A DNA stretch of 64,000 nucleotides from CAVUWL01 sp963700105 (GTDB taxonomy: Bacteria; Actinomycetota; Thermoleophilia; Solirubrobacterales; 70-9), in NCBI GenBank assembly GCA_963700105.1, contig CAVOWL010000005.1, forward strand, positions 186,001-250,000, given 5' to 3'. Below the pieces are notes generated by a model. The model had not been told where the DNA came from, made no database searches, and was given only the letters and a program-made list of their open reading frames with translations. Each line of letters begins with the position of its first letter. The first letter of the stretch is position 1. Positions 16,716 to 25,881 of this stretch are shown here, in pieces. The position numbers and the translations under genes are program-made.

Positions 16716-18716
16716 CTAGAGGTCGATCTGAGAACCGATGACTACGGTCCTATCGTGGGGCAGGCGAAAGTACTCGACCGGACTGGCAGCATTTCGAGAC
16801 ATCGCGACAAACAACCGCTTTCGCCAGCGGCTCATCCCCGCTGCCGAGGTTGGGACAATTGAGACCTGGGACAGAAGGTAGGTGGCGCTCCCCACGTCGA
16901 GCTCGGTCTCAAGGCCAGTCTCAGAGGCGAGGCCGAGCACACGGGGAACGTCGGGTGTGTCCTGGAAACCAAAACGAGCCGTCAGGTGACTGATGCCGTC
17001 ATCGGCGTAGCCGAGATCGTCGATCAACAAGCGCTCTGACTCCGGAACATGGGGCGATCTTGTCGTCTCGATCGAGAGGATCACGATCGACTCGCGCAGT
17101 GCACGCAGGTGCTCGAGACTGGCCCTCAGGGCCAGCGGGGTCGTTTCACGACGCGCGTTTAGGTAGACGGCGGTCCCCTTAACGCGAGTTACAGGGGGAT
17201 CCATCGCGTGGAGTTCCTCGATGAAGGTATCGAGGGGTCCTTCCTCCTTGACGCGGGCATCGCTAACCCTGACACTGCCCCGCCTCCAGGTGCTGAGGAC
17301 GGCAAACACCGCGATACCGACTGAGAGTGGGAACCAACCACCATGCTCAACCTTTGTGAAGTTCGCCGCCAGAAAGGCGAGGTCAACCGTGAAGAAGATC
17401 AACGCGCCTGCCAAAACGGCCCAGGTGGGTTTGTGCCAGAGCTTTCGAGCGACGACCAAGAAGAGGATCGTGTCGACGGTGATCGTGCCGGTCACCGCGA
17501 TCCCGTATGCCGAGGCAAGGCTGGTTGAGGAACCAAAGCCAATCACCAGCCCGATCACGGCGACGAGCAGAGCCCAGTTGACCGCCGGCGCGTAAACCTG
17601 CCCGATCTCCTCGGCCGAGGTGTGCCGGATGGAAAGGCGTGGCAAAAAGCCAAGCTGAACCGCCTGCCGCGTGACCGAGAAGGCGCCGGAGATCACCGCC
17701 TGGGAAGCGATCACCGTGGCGACGGTTGCCAGAAGCACCATTGGAATCTGGCTCCAGCGGGGGAACAAAAGCAGAAAGGGGTTATGGATTGAGGCCGGAT
17801 CGCCGAGGATCAGGGATCCCTGGCCCATGTAATTGAGGGTTAGGGCTGGAAAGACGATCAGGAACCAGGCGCGGCTGATCGGGACCCGACCGAAATGGCC
17901 CATGTCTGCATAGAGCGCCTCGGCGCCGGTGATCGTCAGCACTATCGCCCCCAGTGCGACAAATGAGACCCCAGGGTGAGCGCTGAAGAAGACGAGGCCA
18001 TAGCTGGGGGATAGCGCCTTCAGGATCGCTGGATGAGCGAGGAGTTGACCCACCCCCCCTGCCGCGATCACCGCGAACCAGGCCAGCATCACCGGTCCGA
18101 ACAGCCTGCCCACCGCGTGCGTGCCGAAGCGCTGGATCGCAAACAGCGCGGCAAGTACGACGATCGTGATCGGGATCACCAGGGACGCCAGGCTTGGTAC
18201 TGCGACCTTGAGCCCTTCCACCGCCGATAGGACCGAGATCGCCGGCGTGATCATCCCGTCGCCGTAGAAGAGGGCGACGCCAAACATTCCAAGCGCAATC
18301 AGCACCGCCTTCAGGCGGGCCCGCCGCAAACTCACCGTCTCAACCAGCGCGATCAAGGCGAGGATGCCCCCCTCGCCGTCGTTGTCGGCCCTCATGATGA
18401 AGAGCACGAACTCGACGGAGACGATCAGCGTGATTGACCAAAAGACGAGGGAGATCACCCCGTATACGTCGCCCTGATCCGGCCGCACGGCCTGATGATC
18501 GGCGGAGAATACGGTCTGTAGGGCATAGAGGGGGCTGGTGCCGATATCGCCGAAAACAACCCCAAGCGCTCCGAGCGCGAGGATCGCGAGCCCGGCCTGG
18601 CGGCCCCTGCCTAGGGGCGGCCCTGCCGGGCGCTGATCCTTTGGGCTCGGCGCATCTGCGGCGCTAAATGGCTTCTGTTCTGGGGCCTCCGAGTCATCCA
18701 TCCCAGCGGCGAACAC
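16716..18716 (-). CDS. kup: Kup-type potassium uptake permease
   Basis: A proton-coupled K+ importer of the KUP/HAK/KT family. The 666-residue product has the hallmark first segment GVVFGDIGTSPLYALQT near 53-69, the YGDGMITPAISVLSAVEGL motif in a later segment, about twelve membrane segments, and a cytosolic C-terminal domain from about residue 480 (SDARVKEEGPLDTFIEELHA onward). Length is normal for Kup. The GTG at 18714-18716 opens the longest frame; an ATG five codons in (18699-18701) is equally possible. It is divergent from the LolA-like gene with a 237-bp shared region; I did not find the conserved core of a c-di-AMP riboswitch there. Confidence 0.95.
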   Translation of the reverse strand: MFAAGMDDSEAPEQKPFSAADAPSPKDQRPAGPPLGRGRQAGLAILALGALGVVFGDIGTSPLYALQTVFSADHQAVRPDQGDVYGVISLVFWSITLIVSVEFVLFIMRADNDGEGGILALIALVETVSLRRARLKAVLIALGMFGVALFYGDGMITPAISVLSAVEGLKVAVPSLASLVIPITIVVLAALFAIQRFGTHAVGRLFGPVMLAWFAVIAAGGVGQLLAHPAILKALSPSYGLVFFSAHPGVSFVALGAIVLTITGAEALYADMGHFGRVPISRAWFLIVFPALTLNYMGQGSLILGDPASIHNPFLLLFPRWSQIPMVLLATVATVIASQAVISGAFSVTRQAVQLGFLPRLSIRHTSAEEIGQVYAPAVNWALLVAVIGLVIGFGSSTSLASAYGIAVTGTITVDTILFLVVARKLWHKPTWAVLAGALIFFTVDLAFLAANFTKVEHGGWFPLSVGIAVFAVLSTWRRGSVRVSDARVKEEGPLDTFIEELHAMDPPVTRVKGTAVYLNARRETTPLALRASLEHLRALRESIVILSIETTRSPHVPESERLLIDDLGYADDGISHLTARFGFQDTPDVPRVLGLASETGLETELDVGSATYLLSQVSIVPTSAAGMSRWRKRLFVAMSRNAASPVEYFRLPHDRTVVIGSQIDL

Positions 18717-18953
18717 TACGGCTTGACTCAGGGGTCCCGATTGCGGCGCTCGGCCGCATCGATCCGCTCAGGGGGTACGAAAAGTCGCTTTCGCAGGGGA
18801 CACGGCTACGGCAATGACCCTCCTCGCCTGTTCCCCAGACCCGGATCGCAGCCGGCGAATTTCGGCCTCCAAACCGAAGCCGGTGCCGCGCTCAGAGTAT
18901 CTTCAAAAGTCGGGCGTATCCTCGCTTGAGCGGATCTCCCTTAGGAGCTAGCC

Positions 18954-20147
18954 ATGAGACTTCTTCGTCGCATTTCCACCCGTAGACTCTTGACCCTCTG
19001 TGCGGCCGTTCTGGCGATCGCGATCGGGACCACCGCGGTTGCGATGGCGACCTCTGGCGACGGGCCCAAGCCGCTGCCAAAGTCGCTGCCTGCCGCGATT
19101 CACGAAGCGCTCGCAGCCCCAGATGTGCCGGGCATAAGCGCCCGGGTTCAGTTCACAAACCACCTCATAGCCGCCTCCAGCCTCCAGGGCTCTGACCCGC
19201 TCCTCAGCGGGGCAGTGGGGCGCCTTTGGGCATCGCCGGAAGGAAAACTGCGACTCGAGCTCCAATCTGAAGGGGGCGGCGGGGACAGCCAGGTCCTAGT
19301 CGATCAGGACCACTTCGAAATTTATGATGGCAGCGCCGAAACCGCCTATCGCGGCACGCTTCCAACCCACAACGGCGCCCAGCCTAAGGACGCCGGTGCG
19401 GCCAAGCAGAGCGCGGCTCCATCACTCGAAGAAATCGAATCGGAGTTGGCGCGGCTCGGCCAGCACCTGAATCTGAGTGGCGCGACGCCTTCCGATGTCG
19501 CCGGACAACCGACCTACACCGTGCAGGTCGAACCCAAGGAGGACGGCGGCCTACTGGGCGGGGCGGCGCTCGCCTGGGATGCGGCGCACGGCACTCCGCT
19601 ACGCGCCGCGATCTATGCCAAGGGCGATAGCTCGCCCGTGCTGCAGCTCGAAGCCACCGAAGTCTCCTTTGAAGCGGTGCCTGCCTCGGTCTTTGAAATC
19701 ACGCCGCCCCCCGGCACCAAGGTAATCAACCTCTCGCCGCCCCAGCAGAGCTCGTCGGGGCCGAACCCGGCGCCCGTGAACGGAGTTGCAGCCGTGCAGG
19801 CGCAGCTCGGTTTCAAGCTGGACGCACCTGAATCGCTGGCCGAAATGTCGCGGGCGGACGTTCGCCCGATCGGGGTTGGTGGGAAGACCGGGGCGCTGGT
19901 CACCTACGGTCAGGGCCTGGGCGGCCTCGTGGTGCTCGAGTCCCCTTCGGGCTCCGGCAACGAATCAGCCTCCTCAGGATCGGAAGGGCTCAGCCTGCCG
20001 ACTGTCTCAATCGACGCCGGGACCACCGCCGAAGAGCTCGAAACCCCGCTCGGAACCGCGCTGCGCTTCAGCCGGGGGGGCATTGACTTCGTCGTCGCTG
20101 GTTCGGTCCCGGCGGCGAAGGCCGAGGCGGCCGCCCGGGGCCTCTGA
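18954..20147 (+). CDS. LolA-like exported protein
   Basis: The 397-residue product has a basic N-terminus and one export segment (LLTLCAAVLAIAIGTTAVAM, residues 12-31). It then shows a LolA/RseB-like half-barrel pattern: ISARVQFTNHLI, GAVGRLWASPEGKLRLELQS and VLVDQDHFEIYDGSAETAYR, and later VFEITPPPGTKVINL, the usual LolA-family ending. A low-complexity Ser/Gly/Glu linker follows near 333-345. AGGAG lies 6 nt before the ATG. It is the first gene of a tight three-gene unit with an ABC ATPase and permease, suggesting it senses or ferries a lipid or lipoprotein handled by the exporter. Confidence 0.72.
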   Translation: MRLLRRISTRRLLTLCAAVLAIAIGTTAVAMATSGDGPKPLPKSLPAAIHEALAAPDVPGISARVQFTNHLIAASSLQGSDPLLSGAVGRLWASPEGKLRLELQSEGGGGDSQVLVDQDHFEIYDGSAETAYRGTLPTHNGAQPKDAGAAKQSAAPSLEEIESELARLGQHLNLSGATPSDVAGQPTYTVQVEPKEDGGLLGGAALAWDAAHGTPLRAAIYAKGDSSPVLQLEATEVSFEAVPASVFEITPPPGTKVINLSPPQQSSSGPNPAPVNGVAAVQAQLGFKLDAPESLAEMSRADVRPIGVGGKTGALVTYGQGLGGLVVLESPSGSGNESASSGSEGLSLPTVSIDAGTTAEELETPLGTALRFSRGGIDFVVAGSVPAAKAEAAARGL

Positions 20148-20150
20148 GAG

Positions 20151-21107
20151 GTGCCGGAAGCCGCGCCGATCGAAGTACGAAGCCTGGTCAAGCGCTACGG
20201 CGAGCTGCTCGCGGTCGACAACGTCGACCTCACGGTCGAGCCAGGCGACGTGTTCGGCTATCTCGGCCCAAACGGGGCGGGGAAGACGACCTCGCTGCGG
20301 ATGATGCTCGGGCTGATCCGCCCCAGCGCCGGGTCGGTGCGCCTCTTTGGCCGTGATCCGCAGGAAAGCGTCGACGCCCTCAACGGCGTTTCGGGTTTCG
20401 TCGAAGCCCCGTCCTTTTACCCGTATCTGAGCGGCCGCACGAACCTCGAGCTGCTGGCCGCCCTCGACGGTGGCGAGGCCAGAGCGCGACTCGAGGATGC
20501 CTTGGAGATCGTCGGTCTGAGCGATCGCGCAAAGGACAGGGTCGGCGGCTACTCACACGGAATGCGCCAGCGCCTCGGCCTCGCGGCGGCGCTGTTGCGA
20601 CGCCCGAGGCTGCTCTTGCTGGATGAGCCCGCGACCGGCCTTGACCCAGGCGGTATGCGCGACATGCGGAACCTGATCCGCAACCTCTCCGGGCAGGGAA
20701 TCACCGTCTTGCTCTCCAGCCATCTCCTCGCCGAGGTCGAGGAACTCTGCAATCGCGTTGCGATCGTGCAAAAGGGACGGGTCGCCTATCAGGGGTCACT
20801 TTCAGAGCTTCGTCGCCAGGCCGGAAGCAGCTACCGGTTGCGGACGACCGATGACGCGAGGGCCCGCCGGATACTTGCCGCCCAGGATGGGATCACCGAT
20901 CTTGAACCTGACGACGGAGAGGGCATGAGCTTCGCCACGACGAGCGAGTCCGCTGTGGCGGCGCTCTCACTTGCCCTCGTGGAGTCAGGCGCCTTGGTCC
21001 TCGAGCTGAGCCCCCGCCACGCGACGCTTGAGGATCTCTTTTTTCGACTCACCGAGGGCAACGGCAACGCAGGCGTCGCAGCCGAGGTCGTTGGAGACGT
21101 GGCATGA
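20151..21107 (+). CDS. ABC transporter ATPase (BcrA/NatA-like)
   Basis: Cytosolic ATPase of an ABC-2 type exporter, 318 residues. Walker A GPNGAGKTT is at residues 39-47, signature SHGMRQRLGLAAALL near 131-145 (with SHGM instead of SGGQ), Walker B LLLLDEPATGLDPGG near 151-165, and switch histidine in VLLSSHLLAEVEEL. The C-terminal part is a short beta-rich accessory region. GTG start 3 bases after the LolA-like gene, and the downstream permease start overlaps its stop, so the three are co-translated. Antibiotic, peptide or lipid export is plausible. Confidence 0.9.
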   Translation: MPEAAPIEVRSLVKRYGELLAVDNVDLTVEPGDVFGYLGPNGAGKTTSLRMMLGLIRPSAGSVRLFGRDPQESVDALNGVSGFVEAPSFYPYLSGRTNLELLAALDGGEARARLEDALEIVGLSDRAKDRVGGYSHGMRQRLGLAAALLRRPRLLLLDEPATGLDPGGMRDMRNLIRNLSGQGITVLLSSHLLAEVEELCNRVAIVQKGRVAYQGSLSELRRQAGSSYRLRTTDDARARRILAAQDGITDLEPDDGEGMSFATTSESAVAALSLALVESGALVLELSPRHATLEDLFFRLTEGNGNAGVAAEVVGDVA

Positions 21108-21922
21108 AGCCAGGGGTACTAACGGTGTATCGCTGGGAGCTGCGCAAGCTGCGCTCCCAAAAGCGCACCTACCTTGGCCTCGGCGCGGCCGCAGTTGTGC
21201 CGATCCTCTTCGTCGTTGCGCTGGTCGCCAGGGGCGGCGGGCCAAACGACGTGGCCTTCGGCCGCTACGTCCACGACACCGGCTTGGCGATTCCGCTTGT
21301 CCTTCTGCTCTTTGGCTCGGTCTGGATGTTCCCCCTGATCACGGCTCTGGTCGCCGGCGACATAGTCGCCGCCGAGGACCGAAACGACACCCTGAAGGCG
21401 ATCCTCACCCGCTCGGTGGAGCGACACCAGATCTTTGCCGGAAAGACGCTGGCTACCCTCAGCTACGCGACTCTGGCAATTGCGGTGACCGGCGCGGTCG
21501 CTCTGATCGCCGGCATCCTGGCATCGGGGTTTAACCCGCTGATCAGTCTTTCGGGAACCCGAATCTCGGCGGTCAACGGGCTCGGGCTGGTTGGGGCGAG
21601 CCTGCTGGTCTATTTGGTCCCGATCGCGACGATCGCCTGCATTGGGCTGCTGCTGTCCACCGTATTTCGAAACAGTGGCGCGGCAATCGTCGGAACTCTG
21701 ATGTTCTCCCTGCTAGTGCAGCTGGTCGGCATTCTTCCCGGCCTCGAAGGACTGAAACCCTACCTTTTGAGCACCCAGTACAACGCATGGCAGGGTCTGT
21801 TGCGAACGCCCGTGGATTGGGTCCCGATCGTCCGCGCGGTCTGGGTCTGCGCCCTTTACGCGCTGCCGGCGCTGGCGGCGGCCGGGCTGGTCTTTCTGCG
21901 CCGCGACGTTGCCGGAGACTGA
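21104..21922 (+). CDS. ABC-2 type transporter permease
   Basis: Membrane subunit of the exporter, 272 residues with about six hydrophobic segments, such as YLGLGAAAVVPILFVVALVA near 22-41 and IPLVLLLFGSVWMFPLITAL near 63-82. The N-terminal VYRWELRKLRSQKRTYLGLG is the cytoplasmic lead typical of NatB/ABC-2 permeases, and VAGDIVAAEDRNDTLKAILT is the coupling region. ATG overlaps the ATPase stop by four bases (ATGA). Confidence 0.87.
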   Translation: MKPGVLTVYRWELRKLRSQKRTYLGLGAAAVVPILFVVALVARGGGPNDVAFGRYVHDTGLAIPLVLLLFGSVWMFPLITALVAGDIVAAEDRNDTLKAILTRSVERHQIFAGKTLATLSYATLAIAVTGAVALIAGILASGFNPLISLSGTRISAVNGLGLVGASLLVYLVPIATIACIGLLLSTVFRNSGAAIVGTLMFSLLVQLVGILPGLEGLKPYLLSTQYNAWQGLLRTPVDWVPIVRAVWVCALYALPALAAAGLVFLRRDVAGD

Positions 21923-21947
21923 CCTCAAGCTGCGGATCGCAGGGCGC

Positions 21948-22448
21948 TCAGCCATCCACTCCATCGATTGCACTGCGAAGGCTCGTGACCGTTTGCGGTC
22001 CGCGCAGGAACTCAACGATTCGGCCGCTTGAATTAAGCACCGCTGTGGTCGGCAGCCCGATAAGTCCGTAGCGACTCCCGTAGATGCCGTTTGGATCACT
22101 GAGGACCGGAAACGTCCAGCCGTAATGGCGGATATAGGAGCGCCCGGATTCTTCACGGTCTGTGTAATCGACGCCGACCAGGCGCGCGGTGCCGTGTAGG
22201 GAGCGATCGAAGCGCTCCAGTTCTGGGGCCTCCTTACGACACGGTCCACACCAGCTCGCCCAAAAGTTGATCAGCGCGGGCTTGCCGCGCAGCGTCGCGA
22301 TCGATGCCCTCGGCGCTCGAAGCACGCCGGGGGGCAGCGGCGGCGCCGGCCGATCAGCGCCGCGATTCGAACCGGCGCTCAAAACCTCAAAGACGATCAG
22401 GGCGATCACCGCAAGGACGAGGAGGGCGGAGAATTTGGCGCGCCGCAC
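21948..22448 (-). CDS. TlpA/ResA-like membrane thioredoxin
   Basis: A membrane-anchored, outward-facing thiol-disulfide protein. After VRRAKFSALLVLAVIALIVF (membrane segment about residues 7-22) comes a thioredoxin fold with active site NFWASWCGPCRKEAPEL, the cis-proline loop GLIGLPTTAVLNSSGRIV, and a total of 166 residues, normal for TlpA/ResA. Likely roles are cytochrome c maturation or disulfide reduction of exported proteins. The GTG at 22446-22448 is preferred; a longer TTG frame reaches 22514 and would overlap the broken exporter's stop by four bases, which is also possible. Confidence 0.85.
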   Translation of the reverse strand: MRRAKFSALLVLAVIALIVFEVLSAGSNRGADRPAPPLPPGVLRAPRASIATLRGKPALINFWASWCGPCRKEAPELERFDRSLHGTARLVGVDYTDREESGRSYIRHYGWTFPVLSDPNGIYGSRYGLIGLPTTAVLNSSGRIVEFLRGPQTVTSLRSAIDGVDG

Positions 22449-22510
22449 GGCAACAGAGCTTAGGCGGCAGCGGTCAGCCAGTCTCAGAGTAAGCGGACTC
22501 CGGCCCAGAC

Positions 22511-23255
22511 TCAACGGCCGTTGCGGCTACCACCGCAGCGCTGGCGCGCAGCACTCCGATCGCGGGCGAGGCCGGCGCCCAGCAGCGCTGCGCTGCGGGC
22601 GAGCGTCGCCAAGACCGCCAGGCCGATTGCCCCGCCAACCTGCATGCTGGTATTGACCAGCCCCGAGTCACTCGCGGTCGCGCCCGACATCGCCAACGTC
22701 ATCAGGGAGGGAAAGGAGGTCCCCACCCCCAGACCGATCAAGGGCAACGGAGGCAGCAGGTCGGTCAGGTAGTTAGCCCCCAACGGGGTTCGTGCGAAGA
22801 GCAATAGACCGGCGCCAATCGCAATTACACCCGGACTCAGCGTGGTGCGAGGACCAAAGCGCATGATCAACCGTTCCGAGAAGCCAAGTGACATTGCTCC
22901 CATCACGATCGTTGTCGGCAAAAACGCGAGGCCGACCTCGAATGCGTCATACCCCAAGACGCGCTGCATGTAGAGGGCGCCGAGAAAGAACATCCCAAAC
23001 ATCCCCGCGACGAGCAGCGCCTGAATCGCGTTTGCGCCGGCGACGTTTCGCGAGCGAAACAGGCGAAGCGGCATCAGCGGGTTGGCGATCCGGGCCTGCC
23101 GGATCACAAAAAGCAGAAGTAGTGTGGCTGAGATCGCACCCAGTCCAGGCGTCTGCGACGAGCCCCCAGCCGTGTTCGTTGACTCCGAGGATCGTGTAGA
23201 CCCCGAGCAGCAGCGCCGCGGTGATCAGCGCCGCGCCGGGAATGTCGGCACCCTC
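22511..23255 (-). pseudogene. Half of an MFS (DHA2/EmrB-type) drug exporter
   Basis: The frame ending at 22511 carries the second half of a 14-segment MFS exporter: RIANPLMPLRLFRSRNVAGA, then FLGALYMQRVLGYDAFEVGL and SGLVNTSMQVGGAIGLAVLA. Upstream, the preceding segment DIPGAALITAALLLGVYTIL and NEHGWG lies in another frame; removing one base in the run of five C at 23163-23167 joins them as GWGSSQTPGLGAIS, the expected sequence. No sequence for the first six or so membrane segments is found before about 23255, so the gene is both truncated and frameshifted. Confidence 0.75.
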
Positions 23256-23389
23256 CCCGCACCGCCTTGGAGTAGGGATTGCTGCAGCGCATCGTCCGAC
23301 GCCCTCCTCCCAAACGATCCGATTGTGGGTTCGAGAATCGAGGTCAGTCGGCGACAAACATCGCGCCCCGTTCGGGGTGGACGGTTCCC

Positions 23390-24142
23390 TCAGACGCCCT
23401 CGCCGTGGCGTCCCGCGCCGGCGCTAAAGCGCGCCGCGCCGCGGGCGGCTACCTCGAGGACCTGGCGGCCGAGGCGGTGCTCGAGGTTCAGCCCCTCTGC
23501 GAGGGAAAGGCCGGCTCCTTCGATCGCCGCGCGACGGTCGGCGAGCATCGTCTCCTGCGGGAATGCGGCGATCGTCTCAGCCAACTCCAAAGACCTGACA
23601 AGGTGGCGGCCGGGGGCAGCGATCTCGTTGATCAGACCAATCCGCTCGGCCTCGCTCGCCTCAACGGGGCGGCCGGTGAGGATCAGCTCCATCGCCCGCC
23701 CCATACCGAGCACCCGCGGCAGTCGCTGCGTCCCTCCGTCCACGAGGGGGACACCCCAGCGGCGCTCGAAGAAGCCAAAGGTCGAACCCGGCGTGGCGAT
23801 CCGCAGGTCACACCACAGGGCGAGCTCGAGACCCCCGGCGAGACACCAGCCGTCGATCGCAGCGATCGACGGCTTCGAGGGGGTGAGTCGAGTTGGTCCC
23901 ATTGGACCCTCGGGGTGATCGACGTCAAGGTCGAGTGCCTTCAGGTCGGCGCCGGCGCAAAAAGCCTCGCCGCCGGCGCCGGTTAGGACAAGGACTCGCG
24001 CACTCGGATCTGCTTCGAACTGAGCAAAGCCGCGGCGGAGCATCTGCGCCGCGGCGCCGTTTATTGCGTTGCGGCGTTGCGGCCGGTCGATCGTCAGCAG
24101 CGCCGCCGCGCCGACCCGCTCATAGCGGACCTCAACAGACAT
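23390..24142 (-). CDS. Enoyl-CoA hydratase/isomerase (crotonase family)
   Basis: A crotonase-fold enzyme of 250 residues, probably hydrating trans-2-enoyl-CoA in fatty-acid or related degradation. It has the first oxyanion loop GEAFCAGADLKAL near 59-71, the second IAAIDGWCLAGGLELALWCD near 94-113, and the acidic segment FGFFERRWGVPLVDGGTQRL near 123-142 with the likely catalytic glutamate. The start at 24140-24142 (MSVEVRYERV) has GGAGG eight bases upstream; the longer frame to 24208 is discarded. No fatty-acid genes adjoin it. Confidence 0.9.
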   Translation of the reverse strand: MSVEVRYERVGAAALLTIDRPQRRNAINGAAAQMLRRGFAQFEADPSARVLVLTGAGGEAFCAGADLKALDLDVDHPEGPMGPTRLTPSKPSIAAIDGWCLAGGLELALWCDLRIATPGSTFGFFERRWGVPLVDGGTQRLPRVLGMGRAMELILTGRPVEASEAERIGLINEIAAPGRHLVRSLELAETIAAFPQETMLADRRAAIEGAGLSLAEGLNLEHRLGRQVLEVAARGAARFSAGAGRHGEGV

Positions 24143-24615
24143 CCGCCCATCCTCCCACAGCAGGAGATGACACCGGCTGCGCTCAAAGCCTGCCCTAATC
24201 CAAGCCAAAGGGGGGAGCGGGCGGGCTAGTCGCGGCGGTTCTCACGGGGTTCGCCAGCGACGCCCGGCTCCCATACTGCGCCCCGGTCGCGGGCCAGGGA
24301 GGGCAGGTCTCCAGGCCATCAACCACGTTAGGGAGACCGTCGGACGCGCACCGCGGGCACAGAAATGCGACCGGGGGAAGCGCTCGTCGCCTGCCGCGCG
24401 TAGCCTTCGCGCTAGAAGCTCGTAACGCCGCCTGTCGAGATCGGTGTCCCACTTGGCTTCCGTGGGTTCCTCTCTCTCCCAGTCGCAAGATTAATCTAGC
24501 GCGCTGGCGACCCCAGCGCTAGGGGATCGCCAACACCAATTCCGCAAAATCCGGGCAAATTGAGGCAGCCGAATAGCCGGTTTGCGTCCGCGGAGGGAAT
24601 TGCGGTCTGGTCGGG
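24143..24615. other. Intergenic stretch, no gene supported
   Basis: Nearly 470 bases upstream of the hydratase gene. One leftward 97-codon frame has no family resemblance. It borders a fossil transporter gene and may itself be decayed. Confidence 0.45.
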
Positions 24616-24839
24616 ATGAGCGATGCTCAGGGCGCCTCCCGACGCGGAGCGCGCCGAAACGTGGCACTCGCCGCGGCGATCGCCGGATTTGGCGGGCTTT
24701 CATTTGGCTATGCCAGAGGGGGACTGCCGGCGCGCTGCTCTTCCTCAAGCATGACTTCCACCTCCGCAGCTTTGCCCAGGGGTTGGTCGCTGCCACCAGC
24801 GTGAGCCGTCCCGCTGGTCCGAGAGCGGCGATGCCGTGA
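24616..24839 (+). pseudogene. Fossil N-terminus of a sugar-porter MFS transporter
   Basis: From an ATG at 24616 the frame reads NVALAAAIAGFGGLSFGYAR, the first membrane segment of sugar/proton symporters (family pattern GGLLFGYDTGVISGALLF). About two bases are then missing, and the neighbouring frame continues GALLFLKHDFHLRSFAQGLV, the next family-typical stretch, before dissolving at a stop at 24837-24839. Only about 75 of some 460 residues remain. The second MFS relic is about 1.4 kb to the left. Confidence 0.7.
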
Positions 24840-24944
24840 ACCCTCATGCAGGTCCTCGGTGCTTGAGCGCCAGAACCGCAGGCGTCTTGGAGGGCCCGGG
24901 TGGCCTTTCAGCTGTTCACAAGGTCTGTGGGCGGGACAGCTAGC

Positions 24945-24950
24945 TACGCT
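24945..24950 (+). promoter_or_regulatory. Candidate -10 box for metF
   Basis: TACGCT ends exactly 6 nt before the ATG at 24957, with no Shine-Dalgarno in the gap, so transcription would begin at the start codon. Confidence 0.4.
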
Positions 24951-24956
24951 GAGCCG

Positions 24957-25856
24957 ATGCGCATCGACGAGATCATTGCCTCGAGACGGCCGACCTTCTC
25001 GGTCGAGTTCTTCCCGCCGCGAAGCGCCGAGGCGACCGAGCAGCTCTTCGCAACGGCAGCTGCGTTGCGCGAGCTGGAACCAGACTTCGTCTCCGTGACC
25101 TACGGCGCCGGCGGTTCAACCCGAGAGGGGACCGTCGAGATCACCAAGGCTCTGGGGGATGACCTGGGCTATGAGACGATGGCTCATCTCAGCTGCGTTG
25201 GTGAGTCGAGATCGGGGCTTCGACAGACCCTCGATCGGATCGCCGCCGCCGGCATCGAGAACGTCTTCGCCTTGCGCGGCGACCCGCCCCGGGGTCGGGA
25301 GGATTTCGAGCAGCCCGAGGGTGGGCTCGGCAGCGCTGCGGAGCTGGCGGCGTTCATCTCAGCCGGGTGGGATTTCACGATCGGCGGGGCCTGTTTCCCC
25401 GAGGTGCACCCGGAGGCGCCCGACCTTGAGACCGATCTTGAGTACTTGAAGACCAAGGTCGCCTCCGGTGCCAGCTTTCTGATCACCCAGCTCTTCTTCG
25501 ATAACAAGGTCTACTTCGACTTCCTCGCCGCGGCCCGGAACAGGGGGATCGAGGTGCCGATCATCGCCGGCGTGATCCCGGTGGCCGGATTCGCCCAGAC
25601 GAAGCGAATCTGTGAACTCTGCGACGCGACCATTCCGCAGTCACTGGAGACCGCCTTTCGAGCCGCCGGGGGCGATCTCGATCGCGAGTTCGAGCTCGGG
25701 GTCGCCTATGCCGCTCAGCAGTGTGCGGAGCTACTGATCGCCGGTGCCGCGGGGATCCACTTCTACGCGCTGAACCGAGCGCCGGCGACCCGTGCGGTGC
25801 TGGGCGCCCTGCGGGCGGCGCGACCGTGGGACCGAACGGGAGCGCTGGCGCAGTGA
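24957..25856 (+). CDS. metF: Methylenetetrahydrofolate reductase
   Basis: FAD-dependent reduction of 5,10-methylene-THF to 5-methyl-THF, feeding methionine synthesis. The 299-residue product is of MetF length with the family blocks FSVEFFPPRS, VTYGAGGSTREGT, AHLSCVG, VFALRGDPP, GGACFPEVHPE, FLITQLFFDN, PIIAGVIPV and AGIHFYALNR in order. The open frame extends to 24900, but MRIDEIIASRRPTFSVEFF at 24957 matches family N-termini and is preceded by a -10-like box. It stands alone on the plus strand. Confidence 0.95.
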   Translation: MRIDEIIASRRPTFSVEFFPPRSAEATEQLFATAAALRELEPDFVSVTYGAGGSTREGTVEITKALGDDLGYETMAHLSCVGESRSGLRQTLDRIAAAGIENVFALRGDPPRGREDFEQPEGGLGSAAELAAFISAGWDFTIGGACFPEVHPEAPDLETDLEYLKTKVASGASFLITQLFFDNKVYFDFLAAARNRGIEVPIIAGVIPVAGFAQTKRICELCDATIPQSLETAFRAAGGDLDREFELGVAYAAQQCAELLIAGAAGIHFYALNRAPATRAVLGALRAARPWDRTGALAQ

Positions 25857-25881
25857 GGGCGTCGGTCCAGTTTGCGCTGGC

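Noticed and set aside
18717..18953. Possible c-di-AMP (ydaO-type) riboswitch ahead of kup
   Set aside because: Kup genes are often so regulated and a GGGGAAC stretch is present, but the conserved 3' core (CCGAACCCGACAGCTAACC-like) was not found.
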